A stretch of DNA of 43,834 bases from Bacillota bacterium (GCA_021799255.1 JAJZAV010000003.1:1-43834); one strand, 5' to 3'. Numbered from the stretch's first letter, positions 21,706 to 32,023 are shown. Program-made: numbers and translations. Notes: a model not told the origin generated them from the sequence alone.

Positions 21706-22197
21706 ATGATTCGAGATGCAGTCAACGAAGATCTGCCGGATTTGCTCCGGATATACAATGACGCCATCGCAAAGTCAACCGCGACGTTCGACACTTCGCA
21801 GTTGACGCTCGAAGAGCGGGCGGTTTGGTTTTCGCATTACGGGGGGCCTCATCCCCTGTTAGTGTCCGAAGAGGACGGGAAAGTAACTGGATATGGGTCC
21901 TTGTCACGCTTTCGTGACAAGGACGGATTCGCGCGTACCGTTGAAATCTCCATTTACGTCGACGAGTCGTGGCGGGGCAAAGGAATCGGCAAGGCCTTGT
22001 TGCAGGAATTGCTCCGGAGGGGAAAAGAGCTCGGGCACCACGTCGTGGTTGCCGGAATCACTGGGGGAAACGAAGTAAGTACGAACTTGCATAAGGCTCA
22101 CGGATTTCAACACGTCGGTCGGTTCCGCGAAGTGGGACACAAGTTTGGTGAGTGGCAGGACGTTGACTTCTATCAACTGATTTTGCCAAACGAGTAG
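21706..22197 (+). CDS. GNAT N-acetyltransferase, phosphinothricin acetyltransferase-like
   Basis: MIRDAVNEDLPDLLRIYNDAI..., EISIYVDESWRGKGIGKALLQELL, HGFQHVGRFREVGHKFGEWQDVDFYQ; start GTG/ATG 21703-21706 after GGAGGAAG. Confidence 0.92.
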   Translation: MIRDAVNEDLPDLLRIYNDAIAKSTATFDTSQLTLEERAVWFSHYGGPHPLLVSEEDGKVTGYGSLSRFRDKDGFARTVEISIYVDESWRGKGIGKALLQELLRRGKELGHHVVVAGITGGNEVSTNLHKAHGFQHVGRFREVGHKFGEWQDVDFYQLILPNE

Positions 22198-22305
22198 GGA
22201 CAAGAGCACACTTTTCGCCTGGCGGGCGGATTTGCATCGAGATGGAAAATGCGACACACTATACTGGTTGTGAACTCTATCGTATAGACCGGGAAGTGTA
22301 CTCGA

Positions 22306-23748
22306 TTGAATCCAGCAACAGCGCATCAAGAATCAAGGCAGTGGTGGGTGCTCGGAAATGTAGCCGTCGGGACGTTCATGGCGACGCTCGACGGGAGTAT
22401 CGCGAACGTCGGACTCCCGACGATATCCAATTCCCTGCATGTTCCATTGCACCTAGTACAGTGGGTGGTGTCGGCGTACTTGCTCACCATCTGTGCCGCG
22501 TTGCCTCTTGTGGGCAGTTTGGCTGACAGATGGGGACGCGGTCGGTTATACAACATCGGATTCCTGGTTTTCTCTGGGGGGTCCATGTTATGTGCGTTGT
22601 CGCCGTCTCTCGGCCTGCTGGTGGGTTCGCGGATAGTGCAGGCTACTGGCGCGTCCTTACTGATGGCCAACAGCCAAGCGCTCGTGGCTACCACGTTCCC
22701 CGTAAACAAGCGTGGCAGGGCGTTCGGCGTCATGGGGGCGATGGTCTCCTTAGGGTCCCTCGCTGGACCGGGCGTTGGAGGTCTGCTCATCGGCTTCTTT
22801 GGTTGGTCGTCGATTTTCTGGGTCAACGTGCCGATTGGCATCGTTGGCTTCATCTTGGGGCTTTTGTTGTTGCCAAAGGGGCGCGGAGAAGGACATGATG
22901 CTCCGTTTGACTACTCGGGCTCCCTCTTCTTTATCGTAGGAATCGTCGGCCTGTTGTACACGGTGTCCAATGCCGAGACGTGGGGCTGGTCATCGTGGTC
23001 AACTATCCTCGGCTTTGCCCTTGGCGCCCTGTTTCTCGTCGCCTTCGGTTTTCGGGAACGAGCGGCCAAAAACCCTATGATTGATTTCTCCCTCTACAAA
23101 AACCGCATGTTTTCCTCGGCGAGTATCGCAGCTCTATTGTCGTTTGTTTCCCTCTTTTGCACGAATACGATGATGCCCTTTTACCTGGAGGACGTGCTCC
23201 ACGCCACACCCCAAGCCACCGGCCTTTCCATGATGGCCTACCCCATCGCCATGGCCGTAGTGGCGCCATTCTCGGGATGGTTATCAGACAAAATCGGGCC
23301 GTACATCCTAACAACCAGTGGCCTGACCCTGAATGCCCTCGGGTTTGTTCTGCTGAACCTCCTTTCCTCGCACGTTCCCGTATGGCTGGTCGGCGTGCAC
23401 CTGGCGATTTTTGGTATCGGCCAAGGCATGTTCCAATCCCCGAACAATGCGAGCATTATGGGAACAGCGCCGAGAAACAAGGTGGGGTCCGTTGGAGGAT
23501 TGAACGCCCTCGTACGCAACATCGGGATGGTGCTTGGAATCTCCCTGTCGGTTTCTCTATTCTCAGTGCGTCTTCATGAAATCACGGGCCAAGCGTTCCG
23601 CGGTGTCCCGACCAACTTATCGCCGAATCTGTTTATGATGGGTCTGCACACCGTTTTTTGGGCCGCCGCCGGAGTGTGCATCGTCGGTGCCATTGCCTCC
23701 TCGCTTAGAAGCAGAACGCCGAGTTCGGCAGCTCGTGCGGCATCGTGA
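22306..23748 (+). CDS. MFS drug transporter, DHA2 (EmrB/QacA) family
   Basis: MATLDGSIANVGLPTIS, LVGSLADRWGRGRLY motif A, about 14 hydrophobic segments. Confidence 0.93.
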   Translation: MNPATAHQESRQWWVLGNVAVGTFMATLDGSIANVGLPTISNSLHVPLHLVQWVVSAYLLTICAALPLVGSLADRWGRGRLYNIGFLVFSGGSMLCALSPSLGLLVGSRIVQATGASLLMANSQALVATTFPVNKRGRAFGVMGAMVSLGSLAGPGVGGLLIGFFGWSSIFWVNVPIGIVGFILGLLLLPKGRGEGHDAPFDYSGSLFFIVGIVGLLYTVSNAETWGWSSWSTILGFALGALFLVAFGFRERAAKNPMIDFSLYKNRMFSSASIAALLSFVSLFCTNTMMPFYLEDVLHATPQATGLSMMAYPIAMAVVAPFSGWLSDKIGPYILTTSGLTLNALGFVLLNLLSSHVPVWLVGVHLAIFGIGQGMFQSPNNASIMGTAPRNKVGSVGGLNALVRNIGMVLGISLSVSLFSVRLHEITGQAFRGVPTNLSPNLFMMGLHTVFWAAAGVCIVGAIASSLRSRTPSSAARAAS

Positions 23749-23828
23749 CCCGATTTTTCATCGGACTTTGCGTGGTGTATACTCGGTGACGAGAGCAAAC
23801 TACATACTCCTGAAGGGGGCCAGAGCTT

Positions 23829-24398
23829 ATGTATGACGTTGCTATCATCGGCGCCGGTCCCGCCGGAGCCAGCGCCGCAATCTTCACCGCGAAGGCGGGA
23901 AAACGCACGGTTGTGTTTGACAATGACCAGAGCATCACGCGCAGGGCCTGGATTGAAAACCATTATGGCTTGGAGTCGGTCGAAGGACCTGTTCTCGTCG
24001 ACACGGGCAAGCGACAGGCGCAGAAATTCGGTGCCGAAATCGTCTCGATGAAGGTTATCGACGTGAAGCCGAAGGATGGCGGATTGCGCATCACGACGGA
24101 GCAAGGCGAGTACGACGCCAAGCATGTGATTTTGGCGACAGGGCTTTGGGCGGATCTCGCCGAGTCCATCGGGCTGAAGACGAAACCTGGAACCGAACCC
24201 AGGATCAAGACGATTGTTGAAGTGGACCCAGCGGGCAAGACGGCCATTCCCGGGATTTGGGTTGCAGGAACTTTGGCTGGAGTGAGCGTTCACACCATCA
24301 TCACGGCTGGAGACGGCGCCAAGGTCGCTGTCAACGTGATCAGCGAGTTGAACGGAGAACGGTATGTCGATCACGATGTTCTGAAAACATCCGACTGA
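23829..24398 (+). CDS. Single-domain FAD-binding thioredoxin-reductase-like protein
   Basis: YDVAIIGAGPAGASAAIFTAKAGKRTVVFD and C-terminal GIWVAGTLAGVSVHTIITAGDGAKVA; no internal NADPH domain or CxxC. Confidence 0.88.
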   Translation: MYDVAIIGAGPAGASAAIFTAKAGKRTVVFDNDQSITRRAWIENHYGLESVEGPVLVDTGKRQAQKFGAEIVSMKVIDVKPKDGGLRITTEQGEYDAKHVILATGLWADLAESIGLKTKPGTEPRIKTIVEVDPAGKTAIPGIWVAGTLAGVSVHTIITAGDGAKVAVNVISELNGERYVDHDVLKTSD

Positions 24399-24466
24399 CG
24401 CAAGTTGGGATGTCAGGCAAGTAGAGTGGACGATTTCCGTTCTATCAAAAAACATGGAGTCGATAA

Positions 24467-24486
24467 ACGGGGCCTGTGGGCCCCGT
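24467..24486 (+). terminator. Intrinsic terminator-like hairpin
   Basis: ACGGGGCC-tgtg-GGCCCCGT then GTCTTGTTTG. Confidence 0.6.
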
Positions 24487-24623
24487 GTCTTGTTTGTCGC
24501 TTCAACTCGAGGCCCGCCGGGGGCAGACCGAAGACCTTCGCGATGTCGATGCCCGCGAGCATGGACGAGGCATCCGAACGTGGCCACGGCGTCTCCCGAC
24601 GACGGGGGATTCTTCACCCCCAC

Positions 24624-24665
24624 AAGGCGGGACACTTCGCAGGAGGCGAAGTTGCCCCGCCTTTT
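24624..24665 (+). terminator. Long interrupted hairpin followed by TTTT
   Basis: AAGGCGGG..ACTTCGC-aggag-GCGAAGT..CCCGCCTTTT. Confidence 0.5.
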
Positions 24666-24784
24666 GGCAGTGGTAAAATTGGGGGAAGAGCGTTGGCGTT
24701 TGTCTATTCGCAGGCGTTTCCTATGAAGTGAGGCGGGTACTTGGGGTATGAGTGTCCTCGCCCGAGCGAAGGGAGTGGAGAAGA

Positions 24785-25090
24785 GTGGCTATTGTCGCCG
24801 TGAGCATCGCCCCGCTAGGTACGGGAAGCACCAGCGTGAGCCGATTCGTAGCTGAGACACAGAGGGTACTAGAGCGTCACCCGAACCTCAAGGCGCGGCT
24901 TGACCCGATGTTCACCAACATCGAGGGAGATCTTCCAGAAATTTTTGCGGCTATAAACGAAATGCACGAGGCGCTTGTCGCAATGGGGGCGAAACGTTTG
25001 TCGACAGTGGTAAAGATTGACGACCGACGAGATGATTCCCATTCTATGGACGAGAAGATTGAAGTCGTCAATTCGCTCACCGAGGGTTGA
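24785..25090 (+). CDS. Thiamine-binding protein, MTH1187/YkoF (DUF77) family
   Basis: VAIVAVSIAPLGTGSTSVSRFVAETQRVLE...MGAKRLSTVVKIDDRRD; GTG start at 24785. Confidence 0.88.
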   Translation: MAIVAVSIAPLGTGSTSVSRFVAETQRVLERHPNLKARLDPMFTNIEGDLPEIFAAINEMHEALVAMGAKRLSTVVKIDDRRDDSHSMDEKIEVVNSLTEG

Positions 25091-25249
25091 GTTGAACCTT
25101 GGGGTGCGTGCACGACGCCGTGTTGGGGCCGCACACCGCGGTTCCCAAACGGCGCGTACCGAGGTTTTTCGCAACCGACCCGCCGCTGTTTCGTCTTTCA
25201 GAGTTATCGCGAAACCGACTGACGAAAGCGATCCACCACGCATGTCCCT

Positions 25250-26149
25250 CTATTTGAGATCTTGCCAAATTCGCGCGGCGATGCGCTGATACCCCAATTC
25301 GTTCGGGTGAAAGTGGTCTACGTACAAGTATCGGTTAAGATGAAAGGCGAATAGGTCCATGGTTGGCACCACGGTCATCCGAGAAAACGTTGATACAACG
25401 GCTTCTTCCTTCGCGTTCCATGCCTCCACTATGGCGTTCGTTTGTCTTGCGGACGCAGAAACGTTTGCGTAGGGGTTGTACAGGCCCACCAAGATCACGG
25501 GAGAGGTGTGATTGAGATGGCGCGTGAGTGTGAGAATGTGAGTGAGGTTCGTGAGAAACACGGTTTCGGCCCTGTGAATTCGCGTGAGTTTGATGTGGGG
25601 CAGGCCGGCGGAGTTGTGAAGATCGTTGCCTCCGATGGAGATGAGCACAACGCTCGCGTTCTTTACTTCGTGCTGTACGGAGGGTTGTTGCAGTTGCGCC
25701 CAAAGTTGACCGCTGGTAAGCCCGTCGATGCCGAGGTTTTCGTAGATCACCGTGTTGCCTTGGCGGCGGTAGTCAGCGGCAACGTCGCCCGCGAACCCTC
25801 GTCCCGACTGATCTCCGAATCCATGGGCCAAGGAGTCCCCCAGGACCAGGAGCCGTACGCTGTGGGGTGCCAAGGGTAGGGTGGACTCGGGTTTCGATGG
25901 AGAGGCGACTGCGGCTGTCGACGAAGGTTTCGGCAGTCCAAAGGTACCGCCTTCGCCGGCAGAGATTCCGTACACAGCGGCTCCTGCAAGGACAACGGCA
26001 GCGGCCAAGCTGATCCCGCCAGCTATTTGCGTTGCTTTGGCAGATAGTTGTCCTCTTTGCTTACGCTTTTTTGTGTTACGCTTGTCTGAACGATGTCCTA
26101 GCGTGTCCACATCGCTTCCTCCTCGTCGTGACTTAAGTGTACTATACAA
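25250..26149 (-). CDS. SGNH/GDSL-family hydrolase with N-terminal membrane anchor
   Basis: RLLVLGDSLAHGFGD, VVLISIGGNDLHN, YVDHFHPNELGYQRIA catalytic blocks; start site uncertain. Confidence 0.9.
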   Translation of the reverse strand: MYSTLKSRRGGSDVDTLGHRSDKRNTKKRKQRGQLSAKATQIAGGISLAAAVVLAGAAVYGISAGEGGTFGLPKPSSTAAVASPSKPESTLPLAPHSVRLLVLGDSLAHGFGDQSGRGFAGDVAADYRRQGNTVIYENLGIDGLTSGQLWAQLQQPSVQHEVKNASVVLISIGGNDLHNSAGLPHIKLTRIHRAETVFLTNLTHILTLTRHLNHTSPVILVGLYNPYANVSASARQTNAIVEAWNAKEEAVVSTFSRMTVVPTMDLFAFHLNRYLYVDHFHPNELGYQRIAARIWQDLK

Positions 26150-26196
26150 GAAGCCTGATGATATGCCGAATCACCGCACAGTGAGGAGGAAGTCGG

Positions 26197-27126
26197 TTGC
26201 CAACTCCCATTCTTTCAGTCTCTGGGTTACATAAAAAGGTTCACGGTAGAACGTTGGTCAAGGATATCTCGTTCGAGATTTATCCAGGCGAAATCTTTGG
26301 CTTTCTCGGCCCAAACGGTGCCGGCAAGACCACGACCATCCGCATGCTTGTGGGCCTCATCCGCCCGACCTCCGGGCGGATCCTCATTGACGGACATAGT
26401 CTCAAAAAGAATGCTAGGCATGCGATGCAAAAGGTTGGATGCATCGTGGAGAACCCAGATTTGTATCCGTATCTCTCCGGATACGAAAACCTTCTTCAAC
26501 TGGCGCGGATGCAAGGCAATGCCGCGGTCAGCCGAATTGAGGAGGTTGCACGATTGGTGCGCCTTCAGGATAGGCTTCACGATAAAGTTCGCACATATTC
26601 GCTCGGCATGCGACAGCGCCTGGGGATTGCCCAAGCGCTGTTGAACCGGCCGAAACTCCTCATTCTCGATGAACCTACCAATGGGCTGGACCCGGCGGGA
26701 ATTCACGAAATGCGGGATTTTCTGAGGCAACTGGCCGGGCAAGGACTGGCCATCTTCGTGAGCAGCCACTTGCTCGCAGAGGTTCAACAATTGTGTCACA
26801 CGGTAGCCATCGTACAAAACGGTCGTATGATTCAGGCAGGAGCCGTAGGAACTCTGCTCGCGAGTTCGTCGACTTGGGTCGACTTTCGAGTCCACCCAAT
26901 GGAAACCGCGCTGCCCATTTTGCAGAGGCATACCGATGTTTTCGAACAAACCGAAAATTCCATCCGCTGCCAAATGGCCGACGACGTTGTATCCTCGGCT
27001 GTTTCCGAGCTCGTCGCAGCAGGATGCTTGATCTACCAGGTGACTCGTCAAAGCGGTACGCTGGAAGAGGTGTTTCTTCAGATGACCGGAGGTGAACAGA
27101 GGCATGGTTTTTCATCACCTCGTTAG
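26197..27126 (+). CDS. ABC transporter ATP-binding protein
   Basis: Walker A GPNGAGKTTT, signature YSLGMRQRLGIAQALL, Walker B LLILDEPTNGLDPAG; TTG start. Confidence 0.95.
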   Translation: MPTPILSVSGLHKKVHGRTLVKDISFEIYPGEIFGFLGPNGAGKTTTIRMLVGLIRPTSGRILIDGHSLKKNARHAMQKVGCIVENPDLYPYLSGYENLLQLARMQGNAAVSRIEEVARLVRLQDRLHDKVRTYSLGMRQRLGIAQALLNRPKLLILDEPTNGLDPAGIHEMRDFLRQLAGQGLAIFVSSHLLAEVQQLCHTVAIVQNGRMIQAGAVGTLLASSSTWVDFRVHPMETALPILQRHTDVFEQTENSIRCQMADDVVSSAVSELVAAGCLIYQVTRQSGTLEEVFLQMTGGEQRHGFSSPR

Positions 27127-28096
27127 CAACGAAATCTCGAAGATGGTGAGAAAGCGCCGTTATCAGGTCGTGCTTCTCATCGTATTCGCGCTCGTTGCCC
27201 TGTTCTCGTACGGCGAGCAACAGGCTGCCAAGGCACTTACGCAACAACTCGGTACTTCGGATTGGCACGTGCAAGTCCAAGAGGAGATCACGCGGGACCT
27301 TAACGAACTTCAAAGTCCATTTCTTTCGAGCGGAGAGAAGGCTGCGATTTCGGCTGCTATCAAGGAGGCGGAGTACGAACTTCAACATAACGTGAACCCC
27401 AACGCTCCGGGGGCACCCAGCTTCATGAGAGGTTTCATCGACGACGGTACAACCCTCCTGATTCCCATGCTTGTTGTAGTTATCGCATCCGACATGGTTT
27501 CGTCCGAGATGAGTGGAGGTACCATTAAGATGCTATTGACGCGTGGAGTCTCGCGATTTCAGGTTCTACTCGGGAAGGTAGTGGCTCTGTTTTTGCTCGT
27601 GGCCCTTTTGATGGCCACCATCGCGGTGGCCGCGTACGTGGTCTCCGGGTTGTTTTTCGGGTACCAGGGATTCAACTTGCCAATTCTGTTTGGTTTTCAC
27701 ACGAGCGCGTCCGGATACGTCAACCTGAGCCATGTGTACACGATGGCTCTGTGGAGATATCTTGTCATGGCATACGGCCTCGGATTTGTTTCTAGCATCT
27801 CTGTAGCTGCGCTGTCTCTTATGGTTTCTACCCTCGTCAGATCCACCGCCAGTGGGATTGGGATCATGATGGCCGCGCTGATTGCTGGGGCCTTGCTTGC
27901 GAATCTGGCCAGCACGTGGACGCAGGCGAAATACTTGCCGATGGTGAACTTGGCGCTTACGGGCTACCTCAACGGAAGTCCGCCGCCCATCAACGGCATG
28001 ACGTTCACGTTCTCCCTCGCTGACCTAGGTGTCTCATCGCTTTTGGCGCTCGTTGTCAGCTTCGTAGTCTTTATCCGGCGGGACATGATGGGATGA
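27104..28096 (+). CDS. ABC-2 type transporter permease
   Basis: Polytopic; SEMSGGTIKMLLTRGVSRFQVLLGKVV motif; overlaps the ATPase gene. Confidence 0.88.
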   Translation: MVFHHLVSNEISKMVRKRRYQVVLLIVFALVALFSYGEQQAAKALTQQLGTSDWHVQVQEEITRDLNELQSPFLSSGEKAAISAAIKEAEYELQHNVNPNAPGAPSFMRGFIDDGTTLLIPMLVVVIASDMVSSEMSGGTIKMLLTRGVSRFQVLLGKVVALFLLVALLMATIAVAAYVVSGLFFGYQGFNLPILFGFHTSASGYVNLSHVYTMALWRYLVMAYGLGFVSSISVAALSLMVSTLVRSTASGIGIMMAALIAGALLANLASTWTQAKYLPMVNLALTGYLNGSPPPINGMTFTFSLADLGVSSLLALVVSFVVFIRRDMMG

Positions 28097-28746
28097 ACAA
28101 CAACGTGGATTTAGCAAAACTCATCGAAGTTGCACGCAAACGTTCTTCGGACGACGCGGCTCACGATTTCTCCCATGTGCAACGGGTCCTTCAAAATGCG
28201 CGGCTCATCCTTCGCGAAACGAAGGCAGACCCCGACATTGTGCTGGCGGCCGTGGCGCTGCACGAACTCTTCAATTACCCGAAGGGTCACCCGGAGTCGT
28301 CGAAGTCGGGCGACGTTTGCGCACAGATGGCGTCAGAAGTCCTCGTCACTCAAGGTTTTCCCGAAGACAAGCTGCCTCTCGTCTTGACGTGCATTCGCTT
28401 CCATTCGTTTTCTCGGGGTATCGTTCCCGACTTCATAGAGGCGAAGATTGTTCAGGATGCCGACAGACTTGACGCGATTGGAGCCATCGGGATTGCGAGG
28501 TGTTTCGCGACTACGGCCCAGATGGGTCGACCCTTTTACAACCTGTCGGATCCGTTCGGCACCGCTCGAACTCTTAACGACAAGGAATATGGGTTGGATC
28601 ATTTTTACGTGAAGCTCCTGCGCCTTGCGGACGGCATGCACACGCAAACGGGGAGACGGATTGCCGAGCAGCGAACCCTCTTTATGGAGCGTTATCTGGA
28701 ACAGTTTCGACTGGAAATCGGGTGGCGAAACCCGACGGAGGAATGA
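28093..28746 (+). CDS. HD-domain phosphohydrolase
   Basis: AHDFSHVQRVLQNA, VALHELFNYP, IVQDADRLDAIGAIGIARCF. Confidence 0.9.
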   Translation: MNNNVDLAKLIEVARKRSSDDAAHDFSHVQRVLQNARLILRETKADPDIVLAAVALHELFNYPKGHPESSKSGDVCAQMASEVLVTQGFPEDKLPLVLTCIRFHSFSRGIVPDFIEAKIVQDADRLDAIGAIGIARCFATTAQMGRPFYNLSDPFGTARTLNDKEYGLDHFYVKLLRLADGMHTQTGRRIAEQRTLFMERYLEQFRLEIGWRNPTEE

Positions 28747-28815
28747 AGATCCCGCTACGACGAAATCATCGAGAGGGCACGAACCTCAAGGGAGGGTGGA
28801 CCACCCAATTCTCTC

Positions 28816-30363
28816 TTAGAGTAGCGGGCTGAGGACTCGGGCCCCTTGATCCAGAAGCCGCGTCACCAGTCCCCGATGGGAGAGTTCAGCCTGTACGAGA
28901 CGAATCGAATCGGCAAGGTCTTCGGCAAATTGCACGGAGAGCTCGCCGGCGACGTCCCGACTGTACATCACTTCGCAGATCTCGTAGTTCAGTCGGAAGC
29001 TCCTTGCGTCGTAGTTTGCAGCACCTACGATGGCGGTCTCCTCATCGACGATGGTGACTTTGGCGTGCATAATGCCTCGTTGGTATAGGTGGATTTCGAC
29101 GCCGGCCTCAAGAAGTTCCCCGTAATATGTCCGGCTTGCGTACAATACCACCTTCTGATCCAGCTTCGTGGGCAGTAGCAGACGAACGCGAACGCCGCGC
29201 GCCACGGCGGTCTTTAGCGCCATGACGATGTCCGCGTCCGGCAGGAAGTAAGGTGTCGCGATGTCGATGCTCCGCGCGCTCGACGTGAGCGCCACGAAGT
29301 ATGCTTCACGGATTCTCTGCGTGGCGATACTAGGACTTCCTTCGATGGTTTGCAGAAACGCAGGATGAGATGGATCCTTTCGAGCATCATGAGAAGGGTA
29401 AAGCACACATTCGACGCCATCTCGCCCAAGGTCCCGATTGAGAGTTTCCCGACTCACGTCATTGTCGCATCCGAGCTCGGATCCAAATTCTTCGGCAAAG
29501 CGTGACGAGGCGAAGGGTTGGTTTCTCACGGTTCTCCTCACGACCTCATCACGCTGATGCGTGAAGTGTGCGATAAAATCTGGGGTGGCAATCTGCCAAT
29601 GTGCGTCGAAGACGGCTTTGAGGTCTAGAGCCGTACGTCCGGTGATTTGCAGGTGCGTGTCGCGCCAAAAGCCCGTTTCTGGGGCCAAGCCGAGGTATTC
29701 AATCCCAACATTGATCCCCCCTGTGAAGCTCTCGTGGTCGTCAACGATGACGATTTTGCAGTGATCGCGGTAGTTGACGGTGGGCAGCAACCGGAATCGA
29801 AGAGGATATAGCATTCTGCATTCAATTCCGGCTTCACGCATCTGCCTGATGTGATGCCGGGTGAGTTCCCGTCCGCCGACACCATCTCTCAGAAAACGCA
29901 CGTGAACTCCGCCAAGGGCACGTTCGACAAGGATGTCGATGATGAGTTGACCTAGCGGATCGTTACGATAGATGTAGTATTCCATGTCGATGGAACGCTT
30001 TGCGTTTCTCAGCACTTGCGTGATGGTTTCGAAGGTTTCCTGACCGTTCTTAAGGACCTCGACATGATCTTCGCGTAAGGGCGACACAGCATGCTGCCAG
30101 AGTCCGTGAGCGATGGCGTGTGCCGAAGAGGAGAATGTGTCGGGCAACGGTTTCGGCGCATCACCATGGGGGACGACAGGGTTCCGAGATCGGGATACTG
30201 AGAGCGGAGAGAACACCATCCAATAAATCGCAAAACCCAAGATGGGAATCAGGGCGACGATCACGATGCTGATGAGCCCTACGCCGGGGCGACGGGCCTC
30301 TCGTAGCACGACAATGACGATAAGCAGCACGTTTACGACGTACAGCGTCAGGATCCATCCCAA
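28816..30363 (-). CDS. Cardiolipin synthase-like phospholipase D family protein
   Basis: Two HKD-type motifs (RDHCKIVIVDDHESFTGG; MHAKVTIVDEETAIVGAANYD) and N-terminal TM helices; first His context is RDHCK. Confidence 0.92.
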   Translation of the reverse strand: MGWILTLYVVNVLLIVIVVLREARRPGVGLISIVIVALIPILGFAIYWMVFSPLSVSRSRNPVVPHGDAPKPLPDTFSSSAHAIAHGLWQHAVSPLREDHVEVLKNGQETFETITQVLRNAKRSIDMEYYIYRNDPLGQLIIDILVERALGGVHVRFLRDGVGGRELTRHHIRQMREAGIECRMLYPLRFRLLPTVNYRDHCKIVIVDDHESFTGGINVGIEYLGLAPETGFWRDTHLQITGRTALDLKAVFDAHWQIATPDFIAHFTHQRDEVVRRTVRNQPFASSRFAEEFGSELGCDNDVSRETLNRDLGRDGVECVLYPSHDARKDPSHPAFLQTIEGSPSIATQRIREAYFVALTSSARSIDIATPYFLPDADIVMALKTAVARGVRVRLLLPTKLDQKVVLYASRTYYGELLEAGVEIHLYQRGIMHAKVTIVDEETAIVGAANYDARSFRLNYEICEVMYSRDVAGELSVQFAEDLADSIRLVQAELSHRGLVTRLLDQGARVLSPLL

Positions 30364-30383
30364 GCAAACGCCTCCTTTGCGAG

Positions 30384-31031
30384 TCAGGCGTATCGCCCGA
30401 AAGAACTTTTGGTCCGGCGTTGGACGAAGGCGTACACCGCGAAGGCCGCAAAGGCTCCCGTTAGGCCCCAGCTTCCCGCATCCACGTATGCGCGCAGAAC
30501 GGGCAGGCTGAAGAACAGGTTCAATCCAATGTGAAACAGGTATACGGCGGCTGCGTAGACGATAAACGTATACTTCGTAAGGATATATGAGATGGCATGG
30601 CTACCTAGGAAGATGAAAGGAGCGGTGATGAGCATGCCAAACCAGGCCAACAGAGCGTTTCCGCTTGCGAGGGCAATCAACGCGACTTCGTTCTCAAAAC
30701 TCATTAATAGGTTGGCCACCGCTATCTTCCAAACGGATCGCGAGACACCGTTGGTGTCATAGTCGCGCCGTTGCGACGGACTGTGACTCAGCAGGCGGAA
30801 CGCCATGTAGCAAATCACAATGCCAAAGAGCACTTGTAACACCTTAAACCGAAATAGGAACGAAACCACGAAGAGCACTAAAAGCTGAATCACCAGAGAA
30901 ACAGCCATGCTCCACAGAAGCGCCACGATTCTTTGGCGGCTTGGCAAGTGCTTGCTGGTCATTGCAATCATCAGCACGTTATCGCTGGAAAGTGCCAGAT
31001 TCATGAACGCAATCTTAGTGAGAATTAGCAA
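30384..31031 (-). CDS. TerC-family integral membrane protein
   Basis: NLALSSDNVLMIAMTSKHLPSRQR and about seven TM segments. Confidence 0.87.
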   Translation of the reverse strand: MLILTKIAFMNLALSSDNVLMIAMTSKHLPSRQRIVALLWSMAVSLVIQLLVLFVVSFLFRFKVLQVLFGIVICYMAFRLLSHSPSQRRDYDTNGVSRSVWKIAVANLLMSFENEVALIALASGNALLAWFGMLITAPFIFLGSHAISYILTKYTFIVYAAAVYLFHIGLNLFFSLPVLRAYVDAGSWGLTGAFAAFAVYAFVQRRTKSSFGRYA

Positions 31032-31204
31032 CGAGAGACCTCCACATCGTGACGAGTGCTAGGAACAACCGTTAAGATAACCGCGAGACACCAATCTCAT
31101 TCGCCCAGGTTCGTTATCATGGAACCATCCGTAAGATTTGAACAAAAAGTGGACAACGAGGAGGATTTGCCATCGAGGCGGTATCGACATGGGAAAGAAC
31201 GACG

Positions 31205-32023
31205 TTGAAAACGGATTTAGGAGCCTTTGAAGTCTTTGCTGGCGGTCACGGGCCCGCACTTTGTGTGACCCACCTCTACTCCGAATTCAATGAGAGTGGG
31301 GACCGGTTTGCCAGTCAGTTTTTAGCGCATCGTCGTGTGTATCTTGTGAACCTGAGAGGGGCCGGTCGTTCCGATGATGCGCTGGACGAAGCAGACCTCA
31401 GTATGGCGCAGGCGGTTTGCGACCTCGAGAGCGTCCGTCAGGCCCTGGGCCTGAGGAATTGGGATTTTGCGGGTCATTCCACCGGGGGGATGCTAGGACT
31501 CCTGTACGCCACCCTTCATCCGGAGTCCCTGAATGCGCTCATCGTCGCGGGAGCGGCCGCCTCCAACGAATACAACAGGGCGATGGACTGCATCTATCAT
31601 CGGATGCATCCCCGCTTTCACCGGATGCAGGAATTGATTGAGGACCTGAAGTCCAAGCAATTGACGGACGAGGAGCGACGTCAACTCACTCGCCAAAGGA
31701 CCATGCTGTCGCTTCATCACCCTGATAGGTATGACAAGTACTTTACCGGGGACGTCTCGAAACGAATCGCAACAAGGCGCCTTCATTACTTCTCGGTTCA
31801 CGATTATCCGAATTTCGACGTCCGGAGCGAGCTACCCGGACTGCGCCTTCGCACTCTCATCCTGTGTGGTCGTCACGACGTGCAGTGTCCGCTTTGGTGT
31901 TCGCAAGACATTCACGCACTGATTCCTGATTCGCGTCTTGTCATCTTTGACGAAAGCAACCACTACCCATTTCTTGAGGAGCCGGATAAGTTCCAGGAAG
32001 CCATCAAGTTGTTCTTGGGATAG
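31205..32023 (+). CDS. Alpha/beta-hydrolase fold protein
   Basis: NLRGAGRSDDA, FAGHSTGGMLGLLYA nucleophile elbow, LILCGRHDVQCP, NHYPFLEEPDKF; start uncertain. Confidence 0.9.
   Translation: MKTDLGAFEVFAGGHGPALCVTHLYSEFNESGDRFASQFLAHRRVYLVNLRGAGRSDDALDEADLSMAQAVCDLESVRQALGLRNWDFAGHSTGGMLGLLYATLHPESLNALIVAGAAASNEYNRAMDCIYHRMHPRFHRMQELIEDLKSKQLTDEERRQLTRQRTMLSLHHPDRYDKYFTGDVSKRIATRRLHYFSVHDYPNFDVRSELPGLRLRTLILCGRHDVQCPLWCSQDIHALIPDSRLVIFDESNHYPFLEEPDKFQEAIKLFLG

Noticed and set aside
23574-24635. 353 aa minus-strand ORF
   Set aside because: Covers the end of the MFS gene and all of the flavoprotein gene in antisense; no family signature.
24405-24731. Small plus-strand ORFs before the thiamine-binding gene
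   Set aside because: Overlapping in all frames, no RBS or motif, coincide with strong hairpins.
24400-24784. TPP riboswitch upstream of the thiamine-binding protein
   Set aside because: Consensus CTGAGA and ACCTGATCTGGGTAATGCCAGCGTAGGGA blocks not found by eye.
26227-27105. 292 aa minus-strand ORF opposite the ABC ATPase
   Set aside because: Antisense shadow of a clear Walker A/B-containing CDS.
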